Assembly: GCF_028010285.1 (NCBI RefSeq)
Contig: NZ_CP116304.1
Location: 1,690,501 to 1,754,500, forward strand
Origin: Pseudomonas sp. Q1-7
Lineage (GTDB): Bacteria > Pseudomonadota > Gammaproteobacteria > Pseudomonadales > Pseudomonadaceae
Direction of reading: 5' to 3'
DNA: 64,000 nucleotides
In this document: positions 33,374 to 42,868 of the stretch, piece by piece
Layout: each line of letters opens with the position of its first letter
How positions within the stretch are numbered: the first letter of the stretch is position 1
Notes under the pieces: generated by a model
Database searches by the model: none
Told to the model about the DNA's origin: nothing
Seen by the model: the letters and a program-made list of their open reading frames with translations, nothing else
Translations under genes and position numbers: made by a program

Positions 33374-34537
33374 TTACAAGAGGCGGTCCAGGGCGCCGCC
33401 CTGTTCCAGTAAACGGCGCGCGATGATCACGCGCATGATTTCGTTGGTGCCTTCCAGGATCTGGTGCACGCGGGTATCCCGCACCCAGCGTTCCAGAGGA
33501 TAGTCGTTCAGGTAGCCGTAACCGCCGTGGAGCTGCAGGGCCTCGTTGCAGAGTTCGAAGCACTGGTCGGTGGCGAAGCGCTTGGCCATGGCGCAGTAGA
33601 GGCCGGCCTCGGCGTGGCGTTGGTCCAGACGATGGGCGGCCAGGCGCACCATCTGCCGGCTGGCGGTGAGGGCGGTGAGCATGTCGGCGAGTTTGAACTG
33701 CAGCGCCTGGAACTCGGCCAGGGGCTTGCCGAACTGCTTGCGTTCTTCCACGTAGCGCAGGCTCTGCTCCAGGGCAGCCTGGGCGGCCCCGAGGGAGCAG
33801 CTGGCGATGTTCAGGCGGCCACCGTCCAGGCCCTTCATGGCGTAGACGAAGCCCTGGCCTTCCGGGCCGATGCGGTTGCCGACGGGAATGCGCACGCCTT
33901 CGAAGGTGATGGTGCGGGTGGGTTGGGCGCGCCAGCCCATCTTGTCCTCGTTGCGACCATAGCGGACGCCTTCGGCGTCGGCCGGCACGAGGAAGCAGGA
34001 GATGCCCTTGGCGCCGTCCTCGCCCGTGCGCGCCATGACGATCAGCACCTGGGTGCTGCCGGCGCCGGAAATGAAGCACTTGCTGCCGTCCAGCACATAG
34101 TGGTCGCCGTCGCGGCGGGCGCGGGTGCGCAGGCGGGCGGCGTCGGAGCCGGCGTCGGGCTCGGTCAGGCAATAGGACGCCAGCAACTCGCCGTCGATCA
34201 AGCCGGGCAGCCAACGGGCCTTGAGCTTCGCGTCGCCGAACGAGGCGAGCATCCAGGCGGCCATGTTGTGGATGGTCAGGTAGGCGGTGGTGGCTACGCA
34301 GCCGGCCGCCAGTTGCTCGAAGATCAGCGAGGCGGAGAGTCGGGACAGGCCCAGTCCGCCGTCCTCCTCGCCGATGTAGAGGGCCAGGTAGCCCTGCTCG
34401 GCGGCGCGGCGGATCACCTCCAGGGGGAAGTGGTGCCCGCGGTCCCAGTCGGCGGCATGGGGCGCCAGTTCGTGGCTGGCGAAGGCGCGGGCACTGTCCA
34501 CCAGCAGGCGTTGTTCTTCGGTGAGGTCGAAATTCAT
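33374..34537 (-). CDS. acyl-CoA dehydrogenase (isobutyryl-CoA type)
   Basis: The 387-residue FAD enzyme has the N-terminal helical domain (NFDLTEEQRLLVDSARAFA), the first family signature YCLTEPDAGSDAA, and the C-terminal block GGYGYLNDYPLERWVRD...EGTNEI. Together with its neighbours it fits isobutyryl-CoA dehydrogenase, which forms methacrylyl-CoA and passes electrons to ETF. The start at 34537 gives the canonical N-terminus. An upstream in-frame ATG at 34579 would add 14 unlikely residues. Confidence 0.9.
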   Translation of the reverse strand: MNFDLTEEQRLLVDSARAFASHELAPHAADWDRGHHFPLEVIRRAAEQGYLALYIGEEDGGLGLSRLSASLIFEQLAAGCVATTAYLTIHNMAAWMLASFGDAKLKARWLPGLIDGELLASYCLTEPDAGSDAARLRTRARRDGDHYVLDGSKCFISGAGSTQVLIVMARTGEDGAKGISCFLVPADAEGVRYGRNEDKMGWRAQPTRTITFEGVRIPVGNRIGPEGQGFVYAMKGLDGGRLNIASCSLGAAQAALEQSLRYVEERKQFGKPLAEFQALQFKLADMLTALTASRQMVRLAAHRLDQRHAEAGLYCAMAKRFATDQCFELCNEALQLHGGYGYLNDYPLERWVRDTRVHQILEGTNEIMRVIIARRLLEQGGALDRLL

Positions 34538-34601
34538 CTGTGTTCTGCCTCGGTTCGGTTCCGGGGCGGTGCTGCGCACCGCTGGGCGACTGCGTTCGCC
34601 C

Positions 34602-36095
34602 TTACTTCAGGTGGATGGTCATGTTCGGTCCGCTCACCGGGGCGTCGTCGAACCAGCGGCTGGTGACGGTCTTGGTCTCGGTGTAGAAGCGCACCGCCTG
34701 CTTGCCGTAGGCATGCAGGTCGCCATAGAAGGAGCCCTTCCAGCCGGTGAAGGAGAAGAAGGGCAGGGGCACCGGAATCGGCACGTTGATGCCCACCTGG
34801 CCGACTTCCACCGCGTGCTGGAAGTGCCGCGCGGCGCCGCCGGAACGGGTGAACAGGCTGGTGCCGTTGCCGTAGGGGTTGGCGTTGACCAGTGCGATGG
34901 CCTCTTCCAGGCTGTCCACCTCCATGCAGATCAGCACCGGCCCGAAGATTTCCTCGCGGTACAGGCCCATCTTCGCGGTCACGCCGCGGAACAGGGTGGG
35001 GCCGAGCCAGTTGCCGTTGGGATAGCCCGGCACCTGGCACTGGGAACCGTCCAGCAGGCATTCGGCACCTTCCGCCTTGCCTTCGGCGATCAGCCGCAAC
35101 ACCCGCTGGCGGGCCTGCTGGCTGATCAGCGGGCCGAAGGCGGAATGGGCGTCCTTCCAGTGGCCGGGACGCAGCTCGGCCATCTGCGCGGCCAGCTCGG
35201 GAATCCACGCCCGCGCCTCGCCGACGAAAACCGCCACGCTGATGGCCATGCAGCGCTGGCCGGCGGCGCCGCAACTGGCGCCCACCAGGTTGCTCAGCAC
35301 CTGGTCCTTGTGGGCGTCGGGCAGCACCACCATGTGGTTCTTGGCGCCGGCGAAGGCCTGCACCCGCTTCAGGTGGGCGGTGCCGGTGCGGTAGATGTGC
35401 TGGCCCACTGGCACCGAGCCGACGAAGGAAATGGCACGCACGTCCGGGTGGGTGAGCAGGGCGTCCACCTGCTCGCGGCCGCCGTGGATCACCTGCAGCA
35501 CCCCCTTGGGCGCGCCGGCTTCGAGGAACAGCTCGGCAAGGCGGTTGGGGGTCAGCGGGTCCTGTTCGGACGGCTTGAGGACGAAGGTGTTGCCGCAGGC
35601 GATGGCCAGGGGAAACATCCACAGCGGGATCATCGCCGGGAAATTGAAGGGGGTGATGCCGACGCAGACACCGAGGGGCTGCACCCAACTGGCGGTGTCG
35701 ATCTCGCGGGCGACGTTCTCCACTGTCTCGCCCATCATCAGGCTGGCCACGTTGGCGGCGTGCTCGGCCACTTCGATGCCGCGCCAGACGTCGCCCTTGG
35801 CATCGGCGAAGGTCTTGCCGGTCTCGCTGGCGAGCAGTTCGGCCAGTTCGTCGTGGTGATCCTTGAGCAGTTGCTGGTAGCGCAGCATCATCCGTGCGCG
35901 CTCCGGGACCGGCACCTCGCGCCAGGTCTGGAAGGCTAGCTTGGCGCTGGCGACGGCGGCCTCGATTTCCTCGGCCGTGGCCTTGGGGGCCAGCGCGAGG
36001 ACTTCCTGGGTCGCCGGGTCGGTCACTTCGATCAGCTCGCGGGCGCGGCTTTCGCGCCACTCGCCGTCGATCAGTTGCGGGATGGTCTTGGCCAT
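34602..36095 (-). CDS. mmsA: CoA-acylating methylmalonate-semialdehyde dehydrogenase
   Basis: The 497-residue aldehyde dehydrogenase of the MmsA type converts methylmalonate semialdehyde, NAD and CoA to propionyl-CoA and CO2. [16 protein letters not shown] and [12 protein letters not shown] (nucleophile Cys near 282) are typical, as is the [12 protein letters not shown]-terminal block. The start at 36095 is preceded by GGAGG. The open frame runs far upstream only as a shadow. It is the first gene of the operon, 132 bases from the divergent araC-type gene. Confidence 0.92.
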   Translation of the reverse strand: MAKTIPQLIDGEWRESRARELIEVTDPATQEVLALAPKATAEEIEAAVASAKLAFQTWREVPVPERARMMLRYQQLLKDHHDELAELLASETGKTFADAKGDVWRGIEVAEHAANVASLMMGETVENVAREIDTASWVQPLGVCVGITPFNFPAMIPLWMFPLAIACGNTFVLKPSEQDPLTPNRLAELFLEAGAPKGVLQVIHGGREQVDALLTHPDVRAISFVGSVPVGQHIYRTGTAHLKRVQAFAGAKNHMVVLPDAHKDQVLSNLVGASCGAAGQRCMAISVAVFVGEARAWIPELAAQMAELRPGHWKDAHSAFGPLISQQARQRVLRLIAEGKAEGAECLLDGSQCQVPGYPNGNWLGPTLFRGVTAKMGLYREEIFGPVLICMEVDSLEEAIALVNANPYGNGTSLFTRSGGAARHFQHAVEVGQVGINVPIPVPLPFFSFTGWKGSFYGDLHAYGKQAVRFYTETKTVTSRWFDDAPVSGPNMTIHLK

Positions 36096-36167
36096 CTGGG
36101 ACCTCCACCCGTGAGACGGGACTGTGTTGTTTCTTGCTCTTATAACGGCCGCCGGGGCAGATGTGGA

Positions 36168-36201
36168 TTGACGATCTTGGTCGTCGGATGGACGATCTTG
36201 G
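36168..36201. promoter_or_regulatory. direct-repeat operator between mmsA and the AraC-type gene
   Basis: GACGATCTTGG occurs at 36170 to 36180 and 36191 to 36201. The start-to-start distance of 21 bases is that of classical AraC-family sites. It lies in the divergent promoter region, so the AraC-type protein probably binds here. Confidence 0.65.
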
Positions 36202-36227
36202 CATTGCAGACGCATTCGAGAACCGCC

Positions 36228-37109
36228 ATGAGCCGCTCCGTGGAAACCTCCAACTGGCCGCTGCCGGCCAATGGCGTGCGCTTCACCACGCCGCCCCGCC
36301 TGCGGCGTCTGTTGGCGCGTCACCCCTTGACTTCGGCCTGTTATCCCCTGGCGCTGGGCTACTACCCGGAAGCCCTGGGGCACCGCATGGAGCGCCATGC
36401 GCCGGCGGACCACCTGCTGGTCTACTGCCGTTCCGGGCAGGGCTGGCTGGAGTGCGGGGATGGACGATTCGAGGTGGCGGGTGGCGACCTGTTGCTGCTG
36501 CCCAAGGGCCGCCTCCACGCCTATGGCGCGGACGCCCGGCGCCCCTGGAGCATCTACTGGGTGCATTTCGAGGGAGAGCTGGTGGAGGACTACCTGCGTC
36601 CCCTGGGCCAGTCCGTCCTGCATCGGATCGGTGTGCAGCCGCGCCTGCTGGCGGACTTCGATGCCCTGCTGGGGCTGCGCAAGCAGGGGCTGAACCTGCC
36701 GCACTTCGTGCATGCCAGCCACCAGTTGCAGACCCTGCTGACGTCCCTGGCGGTGCTGCCGGTGCGTGGCTACCTGAAGTCCGGGCGGGTGCTGGATGTG
36801 GACGCGGTACAGGCGGTGATGCGCGCCCACCTGCACGACAGCCTCAACCTCGACCAACTGGCGGCGCAGTTCAAGCTGTCGCGTTTCCACTTCGCCAAGA
36901 CCTACCGCGCCCTGACCGGCCATGCGCCGATCCAGGACTTCATCCAGTTGAAGATGGCCCATGCCTGCCGGCTGCTGGACGAGGGCGACCAGGGGGTGAA
37001 GCAGATCGCCGAGCAGTTGGGTTACGAGGACGTCTATTACTTTTCGCGGTTGTTCAGGAAGGTGGTGGGCATGGCGCCCAGTCACTACCGGGCGCTGCAC
37101 CAGGGATGA
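36228..37109 (+). CDS. AraC-family regulator divergent from the valine-type operon
   Basis: The 293-residue regulator has an N-terminal cupin-like sensing domain ([19 protein letters not shown]) and two C-terminal helix-turn-helix motifs (about 195 to 290; [26 protein letters not shown] and [19 protein letters not shown]). Its position and the direct repeat in the shared promoter suggest that it controls mmsA and the genes behind it, like MmsR of P. aeruginosa. ATG 36228 was chosen as the one that begins the recognisable protein. The upstream frame covers the operator. Confidence 0.88.
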   Translation: MSRSVETSNWPLPANGVRFTTPPRLRRLLARHPLTSACYPLALGYYPEALGHRMERHAPADHLLVYCRSGQGWLECGDGRFEVAGGDLLLLPKGRLHAYGADARRPWSIYWVHFEGELVEDYLRPLGQSVLHRIGVQPRLLADFDALLGLRKQGLNLPHFVHASHQLQTLLTSLAVLPVRGYLKSGRVLDVDAVQAVMRAHLHDSLNLDQLAAQFKLSRFHFAKTYRALTGHAPIQDFIQLKMAHACRLLDEGDQGVKQIAEQLGYEDVYYFSRLFRKVVGMAPSHYRALHQG

Positions 37110-37129
37110 GCCGGGCACGACTTGCAGGT

Positions 37130-37207
37130 CGTGGCTGAGCTGCGCGAAGCCCAACGTCGGAGCCGTATCGGACGCCGGGCCTCGCGACGCTCGGCGCCAA
37201 TCTACAG
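37130..37207. repeat. dispersed repeat between convergent genes
   Basis: Contains GCGCGAAGCCCAACG and CTCGGCGCCAATCTACA. Read in reverse it parallels the element at 12684 to 12764 (TTGGCGCCGAG ... CGTTGGGCTTCGC). It fills the gap between the AraC-type gene and the HDOD gene. Confidence 0.65.
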
Positions 37208-37212
37208 ACGCG

Positions 37213-38058
37213 TCATGCCTCCGCTGTGAGGGGGCGACCGCCCAACAGTTTGAGCCACAGCGCCGCCACTTCGGCCAGGTCCGCGCGCAGGACCTGGGGC
37301 GCCGGCAGTTCCATGCGCTGGTAGGCGGGCAGCCTGGCCAGGCGGTTGTCGTCGCGGGGTTCTTCCAGCAACTGGCTGGCGACCTGCACCACGTCCGCCA
37401 GGTCCACCGGACCCTTGTGCTGGCGACACCAGTCGCGGCGCAGGCGGGCGCAGTCCTGCAGGCTCGCCGGCAGCTTCCAGGCCCCCAGCAGCAGGTCGCC
37501 CAGCTCGGCGGAAAGCTGCTCGCACAGTCGCTGCAGGTCGACCTCCAGGCGCGACACCTGCGGCCACCGGTGCAGTTCCTTGAGCAGCGGCAGACAGCCG
37601 ACATCCTGCAGCAGGCCGGCCAGCAGGGCGTCTTCCACGTCCAGGTGGGGCAGGTGCTGGGCCAGGCCGGCGCTGAGCGCGGCCCGTTGCAGACTGAGGT
37701 TCCAGCGCTTGGTGAAGACCTTGCGCAGGCTGGGTTCGTCGCCCTCGAAGAGGTTCCGCAGCTCGAAGGCCAGCACCAGGTTGGCCAGGCGCCGCGCGTT
37801 GAGTTGCCGGACTACGTCCAGCAGGCCGGTGCCAGGGTGGATATGGCCGAGCAGCGGCAGGCCGGCGAATTCCAGCAGGCGCCCGGCCAGGTCGGGACGG
37901 CCTTCCAGCAGGGCAGCAGCCTGTTCGTGGGCGGGCGCGCCGCTACCCGGCAAGCGGCGCAGGTGCGCGGAGGTTTCGGGCATTGGCGGCAACGCACCGG
38001 CCTCCTTGAGAAAGTGCTCGTAGAGCGCGAGTTTCACCCTGTCGTGACGATTGTCCAT
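37213..38058 (-). CDS. HDOD domain protein
   Basis: The 281-residue protein reads as a single HDOD (HD-related output) domain. [16 protein letters not shown] near residue 24, [18 protein letters not shown] and [15 protein letters not shown] are typical of the family. HDOD proteins lack the full HD metal site and serve as signalling partners. The target is unknown. ATG 38058 has GGAGC upstream. The frame extends to 38103. Neighbour ung is divergent. Confidence 0.75.
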   Translation of the reverse strand: MDNRHDRVKLALYEHFLKEAGALPPMPETSAHLRRLPGSGAPAHEQAAALLEGRPDLAGRLLEFAGLPLLGHIHPGTGLLDVVRQLNARRLANLVLAFELRNLFEGDEPSLRKVFTKRWNLSLQRAALSAGLAQHLPHLDVEDALLAGLLQDVGCLPLLKELHRWPQVSRLEVDLQRLCEQLSAELGDLLLGAWKLPASLQDCARLRRDWCRQHKGPVDLADVVQVASQLLEEPRDDNRLARLPAYQRMELPAPQVLRADLAEVAALWLKLLGGRPLTAEA

Positions 38059-38167
38059 GCGGGAATGCTCCGTGCGTCCTTGATTGACAAGGGTAGTGGG
38101 CATTTCTTAGGGTGCCCGACCATCGGGCGGGAAGCGCCCCGGCAACCGCCATGGAACAGAAAGCGTG

Positions 38168-38863
38168 ATGACTGAAAGCGACGACCGGATCAAGCTCGAA
38201 GCGAGCTGGAAAGAAGCCCTGCGGGACGAGTTCGACAAGCCCTACATGAAGGCCCTGGGCGATTTCCTGCGCCAGGAAAAGGCCGCCGGAAAGGTGATCT
38301 TCCCGCCGGGACCGTTGATCTTCAACGCACTGAACTCCACCCCCCTGGAACAGGTGAAGGTGGTGATCATCGGCCAGGACCCGTACCACGGTCCGGGCCA
38401 GGCCCATGGCCTGTGCTTCTCGGTGCAACCGGGCGTGCCGGCACCGCCGTCGCTGCAGAACATCTACAAGGAACTCAAGCGCGACCTGAACATCGACATG
38501 CCGTCCCACGGCTACCTGCAGTCCTGGGCGGAGCAGGGCGTGCTGCTGCTCAACACCTCCCTCACGGTCGAACAGGCCCGCGCCGGTTCCCATGCCGCCG
38601 CCGGCTGGCATCACTTCACCGACAAGGTGATCGAAGTGGTCAGCCAGCAGCGGCCGAACCTGGTGTTCCTGCTCTGGGGGGCCCATGCCCAGAGCAAGGA
38701 GCGGCTGATCGACCCCACCAAGCATCTGATCCTGAAGTCGGCGCACCCGTCGCCGCTGTCGGCCTACCGGGGTTTCCTCGGCAACGGCCATTTCGGCCGC
38801 TGCAACAAGTTCCTCGCCCAGCACGGCCTGGGTCCGATCGACTGGCGCCTGCCCGAGCTCTGA
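38168..38863 (+). CDS. ung: uracil-DNA glycosylase
   Basis: The 231-residue family 1 glycosylase removes uracil from DNA in base excision repair. The water-activating motif [14 protein letters not shown] (Asp near 63) and the [11 protein letters not shown] loop with the catalytic His are intact. A GTG immediately before the ATG could add one residue. The ATG at 38168 is preferred because the GGAACAG ribosome site is better spaced. It is a monocistronic gene convergent with the DUF6279 gene. Confidence 0.96.
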   Translation: MTESDDRIKLEASWKEALRDEFDKPYMKALGDFLRQEKAAGKVIFPPGPLIFNALNSTPLEQVKVVIIGQDPYHGPGQAHGLCFSVQPGVPAPPSLQNIYKELKRDLNIDMPSHGYLQSWAEQGVLLLNTSLTVEQARAGSHAAAGWHHFTDKVIEVVSQQRPNLVFLLWGAHAQSKERLIDPTKHLILKSAHPSPLSAYRGFLGNGHFGRCNKFLAQHGLGPIDWRLPEL

Positions 38864-38867
38864 ACGC

Positions 38868-39731
38868 TCAGCCCGGATAGCACGCCAGCCCTTTCAGGTC
38901 GGCCACCATCTCGCGGATGCGCGCCCGCAGCGCGTTGCGCTGGGTCGCGTCGGCGCTGTTGAACAGGTCGGCCAGCAGTTCGGCCAAGGCCGCTTCCGAC
39001 GCGCGGTAGGCCTGGCGATAAGCGGGCGTCCAGAAGTCTTCAGGTTGCTGCAACAGGGCGGTGACGCGCCGCGGGAAGTCCGCCGTATGACGGCCGTAGA
39101 GGGTTCGGCGCAGTTCCTGCTGCCAGGCCTCGCGGTTCTCCGCCCAGATCCGGTTGTAGTCGCCCTGGCCACGAGCCCAGGCGTCGATGCGTGCCCGCTG
39201 GCTCGATCGCAGCGGCCCGAACCAGTCCTCCACCCGCTCGCGCATGCGTTGCGCCCGTTCCTCGATCTGTTGCTTCAGCGGCGGTTCTACGTGCTCCTCG
39301 CGCAGTTCGGCGTCGCGCTCGTCCAGGGCCACATAGAGCTCACCCATCTGCCGGGGCGTGAGGCTTTCCGCCAGGTCTTGCACGGTCGGGGTGATTTCCA
39401 CGGCGATGCGCCGGATGGCACCGCGCACCTGGCCGAATTGGCCACGCAGGTCGGCGGGGCTCAGCTGGCGGCGCCGGCTGAGTTCGAGCGATTGTTCCAG
39501 CCAGGCGACGTATTCCGGTAACTGGGTGCTGCAATGCCAGGCGAGGTGCTTCTGCAGGCGCGGTTCGAGCCAGTTGCGCTGGCTGGCGTCGAGGCTGACG
39601 TAGTCGTCGATCCACCAGGGGATGATCAGGTCGAGGTTGCGGTACGCCAGGTCGAGCCGGCTGCACGCCGCCAGCAGCAGGAAGGCGCTCATGATCAGCA
39701 GTGGGCGAAGCGGGGCGAGGCGTCTGGACAT
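38868..39731 (-). CDS. DUF6279 family lipoprotein
   Basis: The 287-residue protein has a lipoprotein signal with lipobox LAAC (Cys near 22), followed by a helical, charged sequence. The motif RLDLAYRNLDLIIPWWIDDYVSLD after the lipobox is the hallmark of the DUF6279 family found in many gammaproteobacteria. No function is known. The start at 39731 gives the signal peptide. The larger frame upstream is a shadow of the abrB gene. Confidence 0.82.
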   Translation of the reverse strand: MSRRLAPLRPLLIMSAFLLLAACSRLDLAYRNLDLIIPWWIDDYVSLDASQRNWLEPRLQKHLAWHCSTQLPEYVAWLEQSLELSRRRQLSPADLRGQFGQVRGAIRRIAVEITPTVQDLAESLTPRQMGELYVALDERDAELREEHVEPPLKQQIEERAQRMRERVEDWFGPLRSSQRARIDAWARGQGDYNRIWAENREAWQQELRRTLYGRHTADFPRRVTALLQQPEDFWTPAYRQAYRASEAALAELLADLFNSADATQRNALRARIREMVADLKGLACYPG

Positions 39732-39811
39732 TATTCGGCCTTGGCGAACCACGGATAGGGGAGAGCATAGGGTGGACCCACGTGCGCCACCAGAGGTTGC
39801 AGGAGCATGAA

Positions 39812-39834
39812 AAAGAGCCCGCGCGAGACGGGCT
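39812..39834 (-). terminator. intrinsic terminator of the tct-abrB operon
   Basis: On the minus strand AGCCCG, a seven-base loop and CGGGCT are followed by CTTTTTC. The stem overlaps the abrB stop codon. This is a compact but convincing intrinsic terminator. Confidence 0.8.
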
Positions 39835-40855
39835 AAGCGTGGGTTCGTGATTGCTGCCAGCGGCGGAACAGCGGCTCGGCGAGGAACAGCACCAGCAGCA
39901 GGCGCAGCACCTGCAGGGCGGTGACCAGCGGCACCGAGAGCTGCAGCGCTTCGGCCGTGAGGCTGAGTTCGGCGATGCCGCCGGGCATCATGCCGAGCAT
40001 CAGCGAGCGGTGGTCGAGGCCGTCCAGCCAGCCGAGCAGCTCGGCGGCCACGGCGGCGAAGGCCATGCCCAGGGAGGTGGCGAGCAGGGTGCGGGCGATG
40101 AAGCTGGGGGCACGGCGGAAGAAGGCGCGGTCGAAATGGCAGCCCAGGGCGCTGCCGATCAGCCATTGGCCGAGCTGGCTGGCGCCGTGCGGCAGGCCCA
40201 GTTGCAGGTCGAAGCCGATGGCCAGGGCGGCGCTGACCAGCAGCGGGCCGATCAGCCAGGGGTTGGGCTGGTGGAAGCGCTGCATCAGCATCGCCAGCAG
40301 GGCGCCGCCGCCCAGCAGCAGGGCCAGCCAGCCCCAGTCCACCGGCGCCGCCTGGTGCGGCAGGGCGGGCAGGCCGACGAACAGTTGGAACAGTGCCGGC
40401 ACGCTGAGGACCACCAGCAGCAGCCGCAGGCTCTGTCCGGCGGCGACGCGGCTGAGCACCGCGCCGTTGCGCTGGCCGAGGTTGACCATCTCGCTGGCGC
40501 CGCCCGGCATGCTGGCGAAGAAGGCAGTGGCGCGGTCTTCGCCGCTGCGCAGCATCAGGCTGATGCCGATGACGCTGGAGAGGGCGGTGGCCACGGCGCC
40601 GACCAGGATGATGGCGCTGTTGGCCAGGACCTGCTCGATCACCGCCGGGGTGAAGTGCAGGCCGATGCCGATGCCGACGATCCATTGTCCGCACTTGCGC
40701 CCCCCCGGTACTTCGGCCAGGGGGACATCGGCGAGGCAGCGCACGGCGATTACCGCCAGCAGCGAGCCGACCATCCAGGGCAGCGGCCAGCCCACCAGGC
40801 TGGCCAGCCAGCCACCGATGACGCCCACCAGCGGCGTCAGCAGCCACCTAGGCAT
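39833..40855 (-). CDS. AbrB-family membrane protein
   Basis: The 340-residue inner-membrane protein has ten or so hydrophobic helices in two similar halves, with recurring blocks such as GGWLASLVGWPLPWMVGSLL and NPWLIGPLLVSAALA. This is the AbrB/COG3180 family (often mislabelled ammonia monooxygenase). It overlaps the tctA end by eight bases and so is the last gene of the tricarboxylate uptake operon. Its role there is unknown; accessory transport or regulation are possibilities. Confidence 0.82.
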   Translation of the reverse strand: MPRWLLTPLVGVIGGWLASLVGWPLPWMVGSLLAVIAVRCLADVPLAEVPGGRKCGQWIVGIGIGLHFTPAVIEQVLANSAIILVGAVATALSSVIGISLMLRSGEDRATAFFASMPGGASEMVNLGQRNGAVLSRVAAGQSLRLLLVVLSVPALFQLFVGLPALPHQAAPVDWGWLALLLGGGALLAMLMQRFHQPNPWLIGPLLVSAALAIGFDLQLGLPHGASQLGQWLIGSALGCHFDRAFFRRAPSFIARTLLATSLGMAFAAVAAELLGWLDGLDHRSLMLGMMPGGIAELSLTAEALQLSVPLVTALQVLRLLLVLFLAEPLFRRWQQSRTHA

Positions 40856-42359
40856 GGGCGAGCTTCGCCTTGCTCCGGCGTGCACGCAGCCAGCGGATGC
40901 CCGGCAGGGCCAGCATCACGGCGGTGAGTACCCAGAGGGCGATGGTGATCGGGCTGCTCCAGAGAATGCCGAGATCGCCGTTGGTGATGGACAGGGCGCG
41001 ACGCAGGTTGGACTCCATCAGCTCGCCGAGGACGAAACCGAGGATAAGCGAGGACAGCGGGAAGTCCATCTTGCGCAGCAGGTAGCCGAAGACGCCGAGG
41101 GCGGCCATCAGCACCAGGTCGAAGGTGGTGCTGTGCACGGCATACACGCCCACCACGCTGACCACGGTGATGGCCGGCACCAGGACCCAGGTCGGTACGC
41201 TGAGCATGCGCGAGAACAGGCCCACCAGCGGGATGTTCATCACCAGCAGGATGACGTTGCCGATGAACAGCGAGGCGATCAGGCCCCAGACCACGTCGGG
41301 CTGCTGCTCGAACAGCAGCGGGCCGGGGGTGATGTTGTACAGCGTCAGGGCGCCGATCATCACCGCGGTGGTGCCGGAGCCCGGTACGCCGAGGGTCAGC
41401 ATGGGGATCAGCGAACCGCAGGCCGAGGCGTTGTTGGCCGCCTCCGGCGCCGCCAGGCCGCGCAGGTCGCCCTCGCCGAAGCGGCCGGAGGCACCGGCCA
41501 TGCGCTTTTCACTCATGTAGGTGATGGCGCTGGCGATGGTGGCGCCGGCGCCCGGCAGCACGCCGATGACGAAGCCGGCCAGGGCGCTGCGCACGCTGGT
41601 CCACCAGGTGGAGGCGAATTCCTTGAGGTTGAACAGCATGCGTCCGCTGGTCTTCACCGCCTTCTGGCCGGTGGTGGTGTGTTCGAGCATCAGCAGCATC
41701 TCGCTGACGCTGAACAGGCCGATGACCACAATGACGAACTGGATGCCGTCGGAGAGGCCGATGCTGTCGAAGGTAAAGCGGTAGACACCGGTGGTGGCGT
41801 CAACGCCGACCGTTGCCAGGCCCAGGCCGATCAGCGCCGAAAGCAGCGTCTTGACCGGCTTGTCGCCGACCATGCCGCCCAGGCAGGCGATGGCGAAGAC
41901 CATCAGCACGAAGTACTCCGCCGGTCCGAAGGCCACCGCCCAGTTGGCCAGGATCGGCGCGAACAGCACCACGCCCATGGTGGCGATGGTGCTGCCGATG
42001 AAGGAACTCATGGCCGACAGCGACAGGGCGATGCCCGCCTTGCCCTGGCGCGCCAGCGGGTAGCCGTCGAGGGTGGTCATGATGGCGGCGGCGTCGCCTG
42101 GCACGTTGAGCAGGATGGCGGAGATGCGTCCGCCGTACTCGCAGCCCAGGTACACGGCGGCCAGCAGGATCAGCGCGGTTTCCGGCGGCAGGCCAAGGGC
42201 GAAGGCCAGCGGCAGCAGGATCGCCACGCCGTTGATCGGGCCCAGGCCCGGCAGCAGGCCGACGACGGTGCCGATGAAGGCGCCGAACAGCGCCACCAGA
42301 AGGTTGATCGGGCGCAGGGCGACGTCGAAGCCCTGGGCCAGGAAGTTCAGGGTTTCCAT
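40848..42359 (-). CDS. tctA: tripartite tricarboxylate transporter, large membrane subunit
   Basis: The 503-residue TctA protein has about twelve membrane segments and the family blocks GLLPGLGPINGVAILLP near the N-terminus and GVLPGAGATIASAITY in the middle. With TctB and TctC it takes up citrate or other tricarboxylates using an ion gradient. ATG 42359 lies one base from the tctB stop. The frame further upstream belongs to the tctB region. Confidence 0.94.
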   Translation of the reverse strand: METLNFLAQGFDVALRPINLLVALFGAFIGTVVGLLPGLGPINGVAILLPLAFALGLPPETALILLAAVYLGCEYGGRISAILLNVPGDAAAIMTTLDGYPLARQGKAGIALSLSAMSSFIGSTIATMGVVLFAPILANWAVAFGPAEYFVLMVFAIACLGGMVGDKPVKTLLSALIGLGLATVGVDATTGVYRFTFDSIGLSDGIQFVIVVIGLFSVSEMLLMLEHTTTGQKAVKTSGRMLFNLKEFASTWWTSVRSALAGFVIGVLPGAGATIASAITYMSEKRMAGASGRFGEGDLRGLAAPEAANNASACGSLIPMLTLGVPGSGTTAVMIGALTLYNITPGPLLFEQQPDVVWGLIASLFIGNVILLVMNIPLVGLFSRMLSVPTWVLVPAITVVSVVGVYAVHSTTFDLVLMAALGVFGYLLRKMDFPLSSLILGFVLGELMESNLRRALSITNGDLGILWSSPITIALWVLTAVMLALPGIRWLRARRSKAKLAHA

Positions 42360-42360
42360 C

Positions 42361-42804
42361 TCAGTTCTCCAGGATGCCCAGCAGGCCGAGGGGCAGCGGG
42401 ACGTCCAGCAGGTAGTCGAACAGGCCGTAGAGCAGCGCACCCATCAGCACGCCGCTGACCAGGCTCGGCAGCGGGCGGCCGTTGAACAGGAGGCCCAGGC
42501 CGAACCCCGCCAGGGCGGTGCTGAGGACGAAGCCCAGGGGCTCGAACAGCAGGGCATAGGCGAACAGGCCGGCGATGAAGAGCGCGACCTTGCGCGCCAG
42601 GGGCCAGGAAATCGGCAGGTGCTCGGCATCCCCCGGCTTGTAGATCAGCCAGAGGGCGGCCACGGCCATCAGGAACAGCAGCAGCAGGGGGTAGGCGCGC
42701 GGGCCCACCGGGTCGTAGCTGAAGGGCGCCTGGAAGCCCCAGGCGACCACGGCGAGCAGGGCGCAGACGAGCAGCCAGACCGCAGCAAAGATTCGTACGT
42801 ACAT
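42361..42804 (-). CDS. tctB: tripartite tricarboxylate transporter, small membrane subunit
   Basis: The 147-residue protein has four hydrophobic helices and the usual TctB pattern (AYPLLLLFLMAVAALWL; FEPLGFVLSTALAGFGLGL). It is the small membrane subunit paired with TctA. It lies between tctC (64 bases away) and tctA. Confidence 0.9.
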   Translation of the reverse strand: MYVRIFAAVWLLVCALLAVVAWGFQAPFSYDPVGPRAYPLLLLFLMAVAALWLIYKPGDAEHLPISWPLARKVALFIAGLFAYALLFEPLGFVLSTALAGFGLGLLFNGRPLPSLVSGVLMGALLYGLFDYLLDVPLPLGLLGILEN

Positions 42805-42868
42805 GGCGGTTTACCTGGAAGTACGGAAGCCGCCTCTCCCCGCGGGAGAGGGGGCCTTGATGGGAGGA

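Noticed and set aside
36096-37604. Extension of the mmsA frame to a 1000-residue protein
   Set aside because: The region upstream contains the operator, the AraC-type gene on the other strand, and a clear mmsA start with GGAGG at 36095.
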